Shown one piece after another: positions 36,960 to 49,932 of a stretch of 64,000 bases of DNA (position 1 is its first letter; each line of letters opens with the position of its first letter). This DNA is from Burhinus oedicnemus (lineage: Eukaryota; Chordata; Aves; Charadriiformes; Burhinidae): assembly GCA_008921705.1 (NCBI GenBank), contig VFFE01007212.1:1102076-1166075 (forward strand). Direction: 5' to 3'. A program made the position numbers and the translations under genes. Below the pieces are notes generated by a model, which ran no database searches, had not been told where the DNA came from, and saw only the letters and a program-made list of their open reading frames with translations.

Positions 36960-39900
36960 GCTGAAAAATAGCGTGTGGGTTATATAACTAATAAATGAAA
37001 CCAGGGACAAATCCTAGCCTTAGGCACCACGTAGAAGGGATGGCAACTGTCAGCCTTGACTCCCCAGTTGTCAAATTCTGAATAGGATGTTAACTCCTGA
37101 ACAGTTCACAAGCTTGGAAATGTCACAGATATGGGTGAGTCAGGGTTATTGTCCTGATCCACAATAAAAACATCACCGTGGTAGCCAAGTATTTTATCTG
37201 TACAAACTAAAGCATGTGTTTAAATATGCCACTATAAATCACTGCTAAAGTGCTCTGTAGCAATTAGCCAAGGGAACAGGCTACTGTTCTGCCATTTTGC
37301 ACCAACTGGGTAGAAAGTTCAGGAGGAAAGGTTGTTTGGTCACCAGGAGACCTCCTGCTGCCATTTCCAGTTCGGGAGGTATTCTCAGGGCCGTTTCTCT
37401 GCTACAGAACAATCTCTTAGCACTGTCCTCATTTACACTTATTTTGGATCCCTAGGACATTCAGCCCAGGGTGAAATTTAGAGAAACTGTTCTGTATATC
37501 ATAATAATATTACAATCAGGGGTTCATAAGCATAGAAAACTGCTGCTTTTCTTGGTGGATGGGCTTAGAATACCGTGTAGGTATCCTCCAACCTTGGAAA
37601 ATAAGGGAGAATTTAAGAAGTTGTTGAAGGAAAATATTATTGGGTTAGAAAATTACTGAAGAACTTTTCAAATCTCTCATGGAGGAGAGACAACCCCCTA
37701 CTGAATCATCACATTTTTTGAGAACATCTGATTTATTCTTGGAGTTACCCTGTACAATTTCTGACAGTTTACAAGCTCCTTTAAATTGAAAGATCCAATA
37801 GAAATCTGTGAGATAACTTGGCTGAAGGCCAATGTATTTATGCCAAAGATAAATTTGCACATGAAAGGTGCAGAAGCAATAAGGAAAACAAAAGACAAAG
37901 GCAATGGGGATCAATTAGCTAATTAATCTTGAAGTAAACATTCTAAGCCTCACCGTCTTATTATGTAAAAAGGTGAAAACTGCTAGCCTGATTTAACTGG
38001 AAAAATACATATGCAGTTTTTTCTTGGAACACCAAGTAAATCTCTGTTTTTTAAAACTGCATAACATCAAATCTAACATGGTGTATTTAAAAAGAACAGA
38101 AAATAAAAATTAAAATGTGATTAATTCCTAATTATCTTTTGCTCTAAGAAATCCTTTCTGAGTTGATTTTTGCCAGCTCTTAAAATGAGTTTACATATTT
38201 AAAAAGGACTAGTTAAAATGGCATGTTTGTAACAGACAATGTACTAATTCTGCTTTTTAAAGTGTCCTCTAATTGTGGTTAATGTTAGTTACATTGGCAG
38301 AAAACAATGTTTGTGACAGTTACACCTCTAAGATCAATTAATCAGTGGAGGACTCAGCTGTATTTGTATGCACTTGTCCACTATCAAGTAAACTCCAACT
38401 GCAAAGCTTAAGAAATTGGTATTTGCCAATACTTTCTTTTCTGTGGTTATTGTTGTTAATGATGGCAGGACTTTAGCCCACTTTTCAGTTCTAATAGGAT
38501 CTACAAGGCTGGGAGATACATTTTCAATGTATTGTATGCAGAGAAAACTGGACAAGGAAATGACAAAATGAGCATGGCAACCTCACAATGTCATTCCTTC
38601 CGTCCCAGCACTGCCTGTAACTGCCTGTGGACTTCACCTTTCCCAGGGATACAAATTCGGTGTTTGCAGGGAACTTGTGGCTCAATAAAAAACGCCCGAG
38701 TAGCAACTCAGACATTGCTCCCTGCACTCTTCTTGCTCATTGTTCTATGGTGGCTCTTCTCTTACATACTAGGAATGGAGCAGGAATGGAGCATTGGCTT
38801 GTTCTGCAATCGGCAGAGAAATATTTTGAGCCTGGGGGGAGTTAGATTTCAAAGCCACCTCACTTACGTTTCCCAGTCACCCACTCTCCCTAAGTCACCA
38901 ACCTAGACTTCAAAGGCGACATAGTGGCATTAAGGAGAAGAAAGAAAAGGCAGCACATTTTAATCAATAAAAAAGTCTCCTTCCTATGATCTCTTTCAAA
39001 CATGGGCATTCAGAAGCAGTTATAAAATTGCTTTGAATCCTCTGTTCGTTTTGAAGCAGAGGATGGTGATACGTTTCAGTATGCTGAAATTTGCAGAATG
39101 AAATTAATTTGGGGAGGATAGCTGGCTGCTTTTGGAATAAACATCTGAAAACTTCTTAGTAACAACCGTACTGCTCAAAGCATGAGTCATAAAGGTAGCA
39201 TAAAAGGGAGATCTGCAGCCCTCCTGAACAGGCCGGCCAGTCTCATGTTTGAACTCTCTACACAGAGCAGCCTACATATTTGCCGGATTACCCAGTGGTA
39301 TCTATAGAAACTGTGCACTTGCATCTTCAGATCCAAAAATAAACAAGTAGGGCTACTGTTTTTTACCTGTCCCTTTCAAGAACAGGCAAGAAATAGCTGT
39401 CTCCTAAAAGATAACCCAAAATGTTCCTGAACATTTCAAAATGTTCAGTAGGATTAAAAGAGGCCAGTTCCAGTTCATCATAGAGCACTTATGAAAGAGT
39501 CCCATGACTTATATGCCAGAGCTAGTTTAATTTTTCTGAATTCAAAGTCTTTATCATCCATTAAATTTACTATAATTACACACTGAACTAAAAAAAGCTT
39601 TCCTAATTCAACAATGATTTAGTGAGAAATTTCTAATTTTGAAAATGGGCAAATGTGATTCTCTTTTAATTCTTTCTCTTGTATTCCTGCCATCATTAAT
39701 TCCATAGAATAAGAATATTAAAAACACTTAAGGAACAGTAAAATTCCTGTGGACATTGGAATGGCACCCAAGTTCCTAAAAGACTTTGGACAGATCAAAA
39801 TAAAAATCATATAATTACTTAATCACAGTCAGCTGAAAAAACTGGGGGGAAGGGGGAAGAACAGAGCTTGTGTCTAAGCTCCACCACTTCCTTAATAGTT

Positions 39901-40988
39901 TGGAGTTTTGCTTGATGCCGCGGGAAGAGCTCCTGTCTGTACTATGAAAGAAAGCAGTAGAGCTCCTTGCTCTTGCAATCAAATAATTCTCTCAGAAAAC
40001 TTTTTCTCCTGCCTGCAGAGATTAATTTCAATAGCTCCTATCACCCTAATCCAATAGACTGCCATATTTTATTGCAACACACAGAGAATCCTAGAATCAA
40101 GATTTTAATTCCTATTTGCCCTGCATCCCCCACATACAACTCTGTGTCCTTACTTTAATCTTCTCTCCCACATCCTTTCACAGAGTAAGTCTTACTACAA
40201 TGCAGTGTGAACTGAGGTGTTGCTCATGCACTTAAATGATCTTATGCTACGTGACCAAAGCATGGGAGATAAAACAGGAGAAAAAATATGTAATCCTGGG
40301 AGAAGGTGTTTGACGTGTGATGGCCAACGGCTATTTAATCTACAATATAAAAGCAGGATTTATGCAGAAGTTGTCATAGTTTCTAAAAGCTGGGCTTTGG
40401 CAAGAATGACAGCACAAGCTGCTCAGTCCTGCGAAGCTCAGGCACTTCTGCATCTGTGCAGAAACAAACCTTCAGGTGCATGGGGAAATTTTTAAGCGCA
40501 CACATAGCATCACCCTTGAATCTTAGGTGACCCTGGCATTAGACAGCCACAGCCCAGACCATTGGTCTGCACCGCCAGGCTTAGATGTTCTATTCTGTCT
40601 AAAGTTTTTGCCTTTTCCATGGAAGAACAGGATTCCTTGGCACCTTCTCCAGTCCTGGTCTCCTTTTGTACCCACCAGGGACCTATTTGAGCCCTCCGTG
40701 ACTCCTTCCAGGACGAAGCCCTTGAGTTTCTTTCCCATGGAAACCAAGGTGATGCAGTGGGAGGAAAGCACATGTGTAGATCTCATCCTGATACTGAGTT
40801 AGGGTATAGCCTAACGGTGTCACATCCAGATTTTGGGTGGTGAGAAACGCTGTCAGTTCTCACAAAACAGGCACCTTTAGTTCGTTACGTTATCTGGACC
40901 CGGCCCATATAGTTTCTAAAAATCCTACTTGATGCCTATAAATAAGTATTCTCTATTTAGTATCCTGAAAGACAGTGTTCAGATTAAC

Positions 40989-41019
40989 TGACTCATTTAT
41001 TGAAATGATAAATGAGTCA
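40989..41019. promoter_or_regulatory. Perfect hairpin holding two AP-1-type sites
   Basis: TGACTCATTTAT at 40989-41000 is the exact reverse complement of ATAAATGAGTCA at 41008-41019, with a 7-base loop. Each arm contains the AP-1 consensus TGACTCA (40989-40995 and, on the complement, 41013-41019). Two sites 24 bases apart in inverted order could bind bZIP dimers. It is equally possible that this is only a palindrome. Seven-base sites alone occur by chance in 64 kb; the paired, perfect arrangement is what stands out. Confidence 0.4.
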
Positions 41020-44000
41020 TTTTTTATCATCTATTGAGAGGGCAGAGACTTAGATAAAAAATGAACACAGAGAACAAGCCATGATGCAGGAGGACAAAGG
41101 ATGGTTGTGGAAACTGAAACAATATAGGAGCACAATAAAATAAAATAAATTCTTCTTTCCCAGGAAAAGAAATATCTGGTTTTTAGGTTTTCATGGAGAA
41201 ATGTGACCATGAAAAGGAACTTTTTTTTAAAAAAAACAGCAAAAGAAATTCAAAACCTGTCTCTTTTAGCAATTATTTCACCTTTTTTCCTGTTTGTTTC
41301 TGGAAATCTAGCGTATATATTTCCTTATGTGGCTGCTCAAGCAGGGGTGGCTGCTCTCTCAGGGTCCTCTAAAGGAGAAAGTTTGAACAAAAATGCCAGT
41401 TTCTTGTGGAGGAGGATCTGCTCTGTGAATTACAAGCTTTTTGGGAAGAGTTATCTTAAATGATGACACCTAAAACTCTGTTATTTGAAATAATGTGCCA
41501 TTTTTAAGCTTTCAAAATAGATCCATAAAACAATATGAAAGGAAGATTAATCCTAGAGATCAGAATTTTAGTATGTGGTTATAAAAGAAAAAAAGACTTG
41601 TGTCCAAACACTTGATGAATGAGGATTTCAACATTGAAATACTCTGTTTGGATTACAAGAAGTTTTTCTTGTTCTCACTATGATAGAGCAGGGTATAAAT
41701 CTGTGAAACAGCACTAAAACTTTTGTCTTTATCAAACAGTTAAAAAGCTATACCTTATTGCAAGACAAGCACCAGAATTTCTAAAAGTAATACTTGGAGA
41801 AAACATCAATATTTCCTGTTTCCTGAATGTACAAAAACATTCCCCAGCCACCTGTTTTCCCCCAACACTCATTCTGAGTGAGTTACTTGGGTACACATTA
41901 AATATAAGATTATGGTGTTAATTTCCATGTCATCTTATAGTCTTGCAGATATCACTGAATATTCCTTCCCACCACCCTTTGAAGGTAACAAAAATACTTG
42001 GTTCAAAAAAAGGGATCCTGGAATGCTTTTGTGAAGGTGGCAGGTGGCAGGGTTAAGGGAGAAAGCACCGAGTTGCTGAGGAGAGGGGAGGAAGTCTGAG
42101 GGATCCAGAGGTAAGGCTGCTACCAAGGGTTGTTACCTTCCATTCAGGGAAAGGACCAACATTTCAGACTGTACCTCTTCCTAACCTTCTCCAGCAATCA
42201 GAAGAGTGATAAGAGTCCTCTCTTCTCCATAGTCCCTGCTTCCTTTCGTGTCCACTCCATCCTCACTCTGATCTAATGTCTAATTTATCAATGAAGTACA
42301 GAGATCCAGGAAGATTTTAAGCTACAGTTTTCAAATGTCCATTAATGTTAAGAGACTATGTTTGTATAAAAGCTTTCACTGTTTTATCAATACTCGTCAC
42401 TATGACTCATCATTAGTATGGCAAGTAAGGCTTTGAAATCTTTTCCTAGTCTTCTCAGGTTTTTAAAATATGCATGTAAATCATCAGTAAGATGTCAACA
42501 AACATATCTGACCGATTTCAGGTAGAAATTAGACACTTTGAGATATACCCGATATTGATGCTGACATTTTTTGCTGTTGATTCACCCACCTTTTGGATTC
42601 TATCCAAGTGGGAGGAGAGAATAGCTTTTACAAAGCAAGCACCTAAACTCCTTTCATGGACAAGAGAAAGAGATGAAGACATCTCAAGGGAGACTCAGAC
42701 TAGCTATGGGACTCTTCTCACCAGTGGCTGGTCTGGGACTGATAGGGAATTCCAAACACCTACATCCATAGGAAACCCAGTGCTCCAAACCATCCTGTGA
42801 GGGCAGGCACCTCAAAAATACACATGGCTCTCAAAAAGAGTAAGGAAAAAAGAAATGTGGTAAGAGAGAGACAGAAGCCCTTTCCTTGAAACAGGTACTA
42901 AATTTTAAAGTAATGGGAAATATCAAGTGCAAAATGTTATGTGTGTATAAAGTTTAAGCAACTGTAAGAATAACAACTGTGAAGTTCCACTGTGAGGTGA
43001 AAAGACTGGGTCACCCTAGGATTTAGGAGAACTACCAGGCATTCAAACCTCAATATAGCTAGACAGTAATGTTTTTCGCAGCATTCCTGAACACCTGCAG
43101 CCCCCATTTATGAAAAAAGTATCAAAAGCAATGGAGGTTTAGAGGACTATGCTGCATTTTACAGAGTGTCTGTCGTCACTTGCATCCATTTTACTCTGAA
43201 AGGTAATGCTTGTTTTCTTATCCCATGCACTTGTGAAAGAGATGTTAATAGAATATTTGCAATTGGTGTTTGATTTACTTGGTAAAAAGTCGATAGCTTT
43301 ATATTTATAAAAACATTTGAATACAAAGAAATCTTCCTTTCAGAGTAGTCTGGTATGTCTTATCTCCCATCCTTTTGTACGGGAGATAAAAAAGAAAAGA
43401 AGATGGAAGAAATTGCCCACACTGAATTATTAGAGTTCTCTAAAACCAAGCAAGTCAGAAAATCTTGAAAGAGCTTGTATTTGAGAGACTATCTATTATA
43501 GAAAAGTTGGGCACGTGAGCAACAAGTGGCATATTGAATTCTAAAATGGTTTTGAATGTTGAATGTTCACATTTGCCTGAACTGTGCCAGAACAGAAATT
43601 CAAAAGCTTCATCAGCATGTTTTGATTTGATGCCTTTGAAGAAGTTTGTTGATCCCCTGCCAGAAGAAATAGTCATGCTGTTCATGTTTGAAAACATTTT
43701 ACTCGAAAAGATGAAAGTATTTCTAAACTGTTACTTTTCTGTATAGAACAACAGAGGTCCGACAATTAAAAGACATAGTATGGGCTTTGATTAATTTAAT
43801 TTCCTTTGCCAAGAAACTTGGCAACACTGAGTCTGTTATTTCAGTAGAAAAAAAGGAGTTGACAAAAATGACAACTCTATAAAAGCTCAATAGGTTTGGA
43901 TGGTTTTAATTTATTTAATACATAAATGACATTCTAGATATCGTCAGAGAAGGATCAACAAATTGTAACATGGTGGCAATCTAAAGGTAAAGCAATAAAA

Positions 44001-44960
44001 GAAAGCTTTTAGATGCCAAATCAGTTGTCTAGTCTGATATGTAACAATGGAAGAAAGCTATATCATGCTTTTGGAGCATAAAAAAGCCATTGTTTGAACA
44101 GAAATAGCCACAAATGTAAATCCCTCTTCCCTCATGGATGAATCTGTTAATTAACGAAATATGCTTTCTATTGAAAGATGTTCCTTGATTATGCCTCATA
44201 TTATTTCCTCTGCTAAAATTAGCAGAAAGGGAAGCAGAATTCAGTGGGGAGCCTGACCATAGAATGTAAAAAGGCACGAGAAGTAGTTTTGCAGCATATC
44301 ATTTTATTTCATTTGCTCTAAGAAAAAATGAGGGTTTGCAATATAATTCTTAAGAATCTTTTTTTCTGTGTGAGAGGAGTTCCACTGCAGGCAGGAGGGG
44401 TATGGCCAGAAAAGACAGTGAATAAGGAATTTTGTATCAACGTCAAGGTAGAAAATCATCTGCATAGCTCCTGAAAGAGCACTTTTAACAATGCAAAAAT
44501 ATGAGAATTAAAGATCTAAGGTCACCATATTTTCATTGCAGATGCCATACTACAGACCTCTTTAGGACAGTGAATGAAATCAATACGGTGTTGGCCATTT
44601 CTACCTCGCTGGCAAATTCTCTCTGCGGTACATCTCACAAAAAGCAGCATGATCCATTGACAGTCCCAAGCCCGACAATACATTAGAAGATGTTGCAGGT
44701 CCCTTCCCCTGCTGGGTGTGCATCGTGCCTCCATCCCAGTACAGACCACAGAGATGGCTGATGTACCTATGTAACGAGCTGCTCACCATAGAAACAGTCA
44801 CTGAAAGTTAATCACAAAAATCCCATGGAAGTAAAAAGAACAGGTTTATTTCACAGGGAATTCAGCTTTCCACAGCAGGGTTACATTCACACCAGCTGGT
44901 CTTTCTAAGACAGACTGCAACTTCTTCTTAATAACTGATTAAATCGCGCGAGGATGGACA

Positions 44961-44996
44961 GCAGTCATCAAGGCGCAACAAAGCTCTGATGACTGC
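44961..44996. repeat. 10-bp inverted repeat next to a CpG cluster
   Basis: GCAGTCATCA at 44961-44970 pairs exactly with TGATGACTGC at 44987-44996 over a 16-base loop. Just before it, the text TCGCGCGAGG has three CpG in seven bases in otherwise CpG-poor DNA. About one such 10-bp stem is expected by chance in a window of this size, so the call is structural only. Confidence 0.7.
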
Positions 44997-47832
44997 AAAC
45001 AGTAAGTTTCCGATTAATACACTATTCAGAATCAGACAAATATTATCTTTCCCTCCTGCTTCAGGGAAAGGTTCATTATTTTGAAAACTACCTTGAATAT
45101 AGGCTGTTATTTGCTGGCACTTTCATACCGAGTATAATGGTTTGTACTGATTTCAAAAGTGCACCGGTTGCTTTGTGCACTTACACACACGTGCTCACAC
45201 ACACATTCCTAGCAGCAGCAGCATTCTTTAGAGCTAGCCAGGTATTATGCACATAAACATTTTTTTTTTTGTTCATCAGAAAATGCTAATTATTGGAATT
45301 AAATGTTTTAGGTAAAGACTTTTCTGTACAATTTCTTTAAAAATTAAATTTGGCAACCTTTTTTTTAAAAATTTTGTAAGCAAACAAACAAAAACCCTTC
45401 TTGGTCTTTCTAAAATGTACTTATAAATTTTTACATAGTAAGCTAACAAACGAATGGAAAGAATTTCACTGAATTTTGGATACGGTTCTAAATACAGTTA
45501 TTTGTAAAGGTTGAATTCATAGATACTTGTCCATGAGCTCTGATTTTCAGGTTCAGGCATGACTAACCAAGCAAAGAATTGATATGTACATCCAAGCATT
45601 TCGTCTGATTTCTGCTAGCTATGTCAGCAAGAGCGCTGTGGAATGAATTTTTGGATAATACTATCTAATTGCTTTTTAATGTGCGTTTTCCAGTCATATT
45701 GGTTACAGGATTTTACAAAATCAATTAAAAATAAATTCTTCCCATGACTCTGCTTAGGCTTTTACCAAAAGTTTTCAGTCTTTTTTACATGAGGAAAATA
45801 TTGTTGATGAAAAAAATGGGTAAGACAATAAAAAGTTGATAAAATCAAATTATTGCCAGTTCTACAGAGAACACATCTGCTGTTGCGAATTCATTTTGAT
45901 AGAAGATTTGTGACCAAGTTCTGCTATTTGTCATGAGCCAGAAACTAATGCAATTTTTGGATCTTTTATTTCCATATTTTATATGGATTTGAAGATGCAA
46001 AATAGTCAAATCTGTTTCCAAGCAAAGAGTTAACCATGGTTTATAATCCCGAGTATAGCAGGAAGAATTTCTCAGACTTTTCCCTCCTTAAAGCTCCACT
46101 TTGAGGAAGTACGGTGAATTATTAGTCTAGTGTTTTTGACATCAACATAGGTATAAAAACCTTCATGAGTTAAAATGAAACCCAGAACACCAATACTTCA
46201 TTTTTTTTGTGTACCGTGATTTCCATTCAGAACTCCCCGATGGCAATATCAAAGGAACAGTTTGCAGAGGCATTCATGAAAACTCATCCCAGTCACACAA
46301 GTGAAAGATTTTGCAAGACTTTTCTGAATCTAATCTCTACTGAATTCTTGCCACCAGCCCTGCATCCTATTCATTCTAGCTAGGTGCTCCGTGCTAAGGG
46401 AGACTCAGCACAGGAACACGAATGGTGGTACGGAGGAGGATTCAGCAGCTAGGTGGAAATCAGTTAGGGGAAACTCACAACATCTGTCTGAATTAGTCTT
46501 ACCAATATCTGGGGGCACATTTGGGTTCTGCAGAGTGATTGCCAATGTATATTATTATAAAATTTAAAAAAAATAACTACAACTAAACCCCAAACACTGT
46601 CTCTTTCCCTGGTTTATCTCTCCTACCCTACTCCTAGGTCAACAAACCTCTAATTTAAGTTTTATTTTTTGTTGTAAAATTCAAGAAGGGCTTTGAGGCA
46701 CTCCTCCCCCATTTATTAGCTGTCAGAATATTGAAATTTGCTGGAAAAATATGAAAGTTATATCCATACCTTCTTTTTCCTTCTGTATGGGCAATGGTAC
46801 CTATGTCTGCCAAGCAATGAAGGGAATCTGAGCAGAGACAATTCATCTGAAGAACTCAGTTTAGGGGATACATTCTTCTTACCTGGAAGGCAGTGCCAAG
46901 ACAAGGTGGTAGAGGGAGCACGGTGGATCCTTTCCTGGTAAGCCAGGCTGCTGCTCAAGTCCAGATACAGGAACAGACCCTACAGGGTATTTCTTTGCAA
47001 ATGAGGAGCAAAAGAGAAAAGGCCAGAGCCCACATGACTGTGGGTCAAAGTCCACTTGGCTTTCATCACAAGCCCTCTGGAGACAATCTTCAAGAAAATG
47101 GGCTATTGTAGAAACTCTGTTAAGGAGCTCCTTCCCTCCAAGTGCTCAAAAGCCTCCTTCTGTAGAGCAAAGCCTGACTTCCCTCAGCAAAAGCAACTGC
47201 AAAACTACCGCTACCACCACTGTTTCCCTGCTACGTGTCCTAAGACAGAGCCTTCCTCTCTTTTTTCTCCTCAAGAAAGCCTGATGGCTCTCTCTTGAGC
47301 CAGACATTTAACCTGGGCAGTATCGTTTGCCACAAGGTAACACAGTCGTTATCTCCACGTTCTGGTAGCAAGAGATCAGCAGATGTGACCAGTCTAGTGG
47401 CACAGGATGACATTCCCAGTTTAGACCAGTTATGGCCTTAATGAATTGCTTTTACTCCATGTGTGTGAAAGTGAAATGCACTGAGGCAAACGTAAGGGGC
47501 TCTACCATACCTGCAAGCAAATTCAAATAAAGCTTGCAGCTAGTTCACCTTATATTTTCTAAAGTGCCTATAAAGATAAATCCTAAAATACCTCCAAAGG
47601 CATTCAAGCATCTCATGCAACCCCTCATTGAGCCCACCCTAACGCTACAACCAATAATACTCAGCCCACCGAGAGCGTCCTGAGTTCTTAGAGGAAAGTA
47701 CTCCAGCTTACAATGGAAAGCTGGTAACCAGGATAGCCAGAAATGAGAGTTAATTTTAGCAGCCAGATTCCCGAGCAGAGTTCCACTGACTCCAATAGGT
47801 ACTTTGCTTTTTACATACATTGAAGACTTGGT

Positions 47833-47849
47833 TCTCTCTCTCTCTCTCT
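47833..47849. repeat. TC dinucleotide run
   Basis: A 17-base alternating TC microsatellite in unique sequence. Confidence 0.9.
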
Positions 47850-49683
47850 AAGCTGCAGTTTGAAGGGAGTTTTCTGCAAACTCTTTTCTCCTGATTAGTC
47901 CATAAAGGTAAATTGGGCTTCAGTACAAGTGTTTTGAAAACCAGCATGGGGCATGCACGAGTGATCTATTTTTCATCCAATTAGGGAAAACAAGATGTGT
48001 TTTAGACTTCCTACTGTGCTTAGAAACTACCTCCCACTCATACTTGCATTCTTTATTAATTCAGCTGTGCTTCCTCCATTAACTCCATCCTCCTTGCGGT
48101 TCCATGTAATTTGGTGTCATTCACAGCACACTGACTAAATGACAGGTGTGGAAAGTCTGTTTTCTGTTCAAAATTCTCACATTATAAAGAATTGCAAATC
48201 TGTGGGAAGGAGCTGTGTGATAGCTCCTAGTCAGCCAAGCCCGGGCAGCCTAGCATTGTACCTGGTCTTTAGGTTCCTCCTTGATTTTTGAGATTTGTGT
48301 ACCATGTTCAGTTCTTCAACTTGTTTTTCCTCTTGAGCTGCGTTTTTGTACTTGAGAGGTGAGAAGAGAGATGCAGTACAGGATTGATAGCATAGTCTCA
48401 TGGTCTCAAGCAGCTCTACTGATGTGTGTATGAAGATGGGGAGTTTACATGGGATAAAATTCATAGATTTGCACTTCCTGTTTTCCCTACCAGATATGTT
48501 GCTGTGATTCTGGACAGTCCCATAGGACCAGCTAAAAGAAGTTTTGTTGATTTTTCCTTAGTAAAATCCTTTGAGTAGAGCTGCAGAAGCCGAGAACTTC
48601 ACAGTGTTTCCTTATATTTCCTGTAATAAGTGTGCCTGAACACCGAAGCCCATATCAGCAATAGGAATTTTCCATATCACTTTCCCTCCCCTGTAACACC
48701 AAACTTCACTAGCTTTTTCTGTTTGGTTGGGGGTTTTTTTGAGCTTGTACTTCAATCTTTTCATATCTGATCCTGAACAAAATGAACACAGTTTGTTATC
48801 CAAGATCATTCTTGAGGCTTCAGCCTAACACATTTATTTCCAATAGATTTTACACCCTGTTTTTTACAGGCAGTTCAGTACAACCTGCAGAGTATAATCT
48901 ATAATGGCAAATACCAGAAGTAAATACATTTCAAAACATATGGGAGAACTATAGTTAGGGAAGAAAAAAATTTTTTTTTTTAAATAAATTTTCTTCTCCT
49001 TCTTAATTTCATTTTTGTTTCTGTATTCTTTTCTAAAACTTAATAAAACAATCATTTATACTTTATTTGGGGAAAAAAAAATCACCATCATGTTTAACAG
49101 TGCTTATCTACTGTTTTGCCAAAAGTAACTTGAAGAAACTTGCATGGTGTTCAGTTGCATTGGCTTTGTTTGAAAATGTTTTTCTTAGCTTTACCTGAAC
49201 TGTACATGATGTTTTGTGAAATTAAGCATTGTATGCTTTATTTTCCCAGGTTTCATACAGTTTTTCATTCCTATTGCAATAAAAAACTGATTTGCATTAA
49301 ATTCATCTGGTGTGATTCCATAAAATACTATCAACACAGTGGGAATCAACCTGAAAGCAAGAAAATATCAACAGAGAATAAATTACAATTTATCAATTAC
49401 CATTTTAGTTTTGAAACATTTCCTCTCTTCTCTCTGATAGTCCTGGGGTGATGACAGTATTTTATAACAAAGAAACAGGCAAAAAGCAAGTGCAATTGTG
49501 TTCAGATACCATGGATGTTCACATAAAGGAAATCGTTGCTGAAAGGAATATAGACATTCCAGAACTGTACAGTATGTTAGGAGGAATTTATCCAACTTCT
49601 TAGGCTTCATATAACAAAACTTGCATAACTTCCATTTTCCACACACACAAAAAAATTCTTCTGAGTTTATCGGAATTTCAGAT

Positions 49684-49932
49684 AATAGAATCAGAATATC
49701 ATAGGATGGTTTAGGTTGGAAGAGAACTTAAAGATCATGTAGTTCCAACCCCCCTTCCATGGGCAGGGACACCTCCCACTAGACCTGGTTACTCAAAGCC
49801 CCATCCAGCCTGGCCTTGAACACTTCCAGGGATGGGGCCTCCACAACTTCCCCGAGCAACCTGTGCCAGTGCCTCACCACCCTCACAGTAAACAACTTCT
49901 TCCTGAGATCTAATCTAAATCTTCCCTCTTAA
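49684..49932 (-). mobile_element. CR1 3' end, 5'-truncated
   Basis: A 249-bp minus-strand CR1 tail. It starts at ATAGAATCAGAATATCATAG, a mutated form of the terminal repeat. It has the TTCCAACCCCCCTTCCATGG block, then CACTTCCAGGGATGGGGCC, and stops just after TCTAATCTAAATC. It is the same 3' UTR type as the copies at 20546 and 36085, with several private changes (ACAACTTCCCCGAGCAACC). No coding capacity. Confidence 0.92.

Larger units (their letters stand above)
36342..49683. other. 13.3 kb of unique DNA, no gene or transposon recognised
   Basis: This is the longest stretch without any identifiable mobile element. It contains T29 at 36927, a TC run at 47833 and a short CA-rich piece near 45183-45205. 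It also holds an AP-1-containing hairpin at 40989-41019 and a CpG cluster plus hairpin at 44944-44996. Open frames include 124 codons at 38532-38906 (plus), with one hydrophobic stretch, and overlapping 87-91 codon frames on both strands at 40510-40802. I recognise no domain in any of them and do not call them as genes. Confidence 0.5.

Noticed and set aside
45181..45205. CA-rich microsatellite
   Set aside because: Only a few interrupted CA units; too short to call as a repeat.
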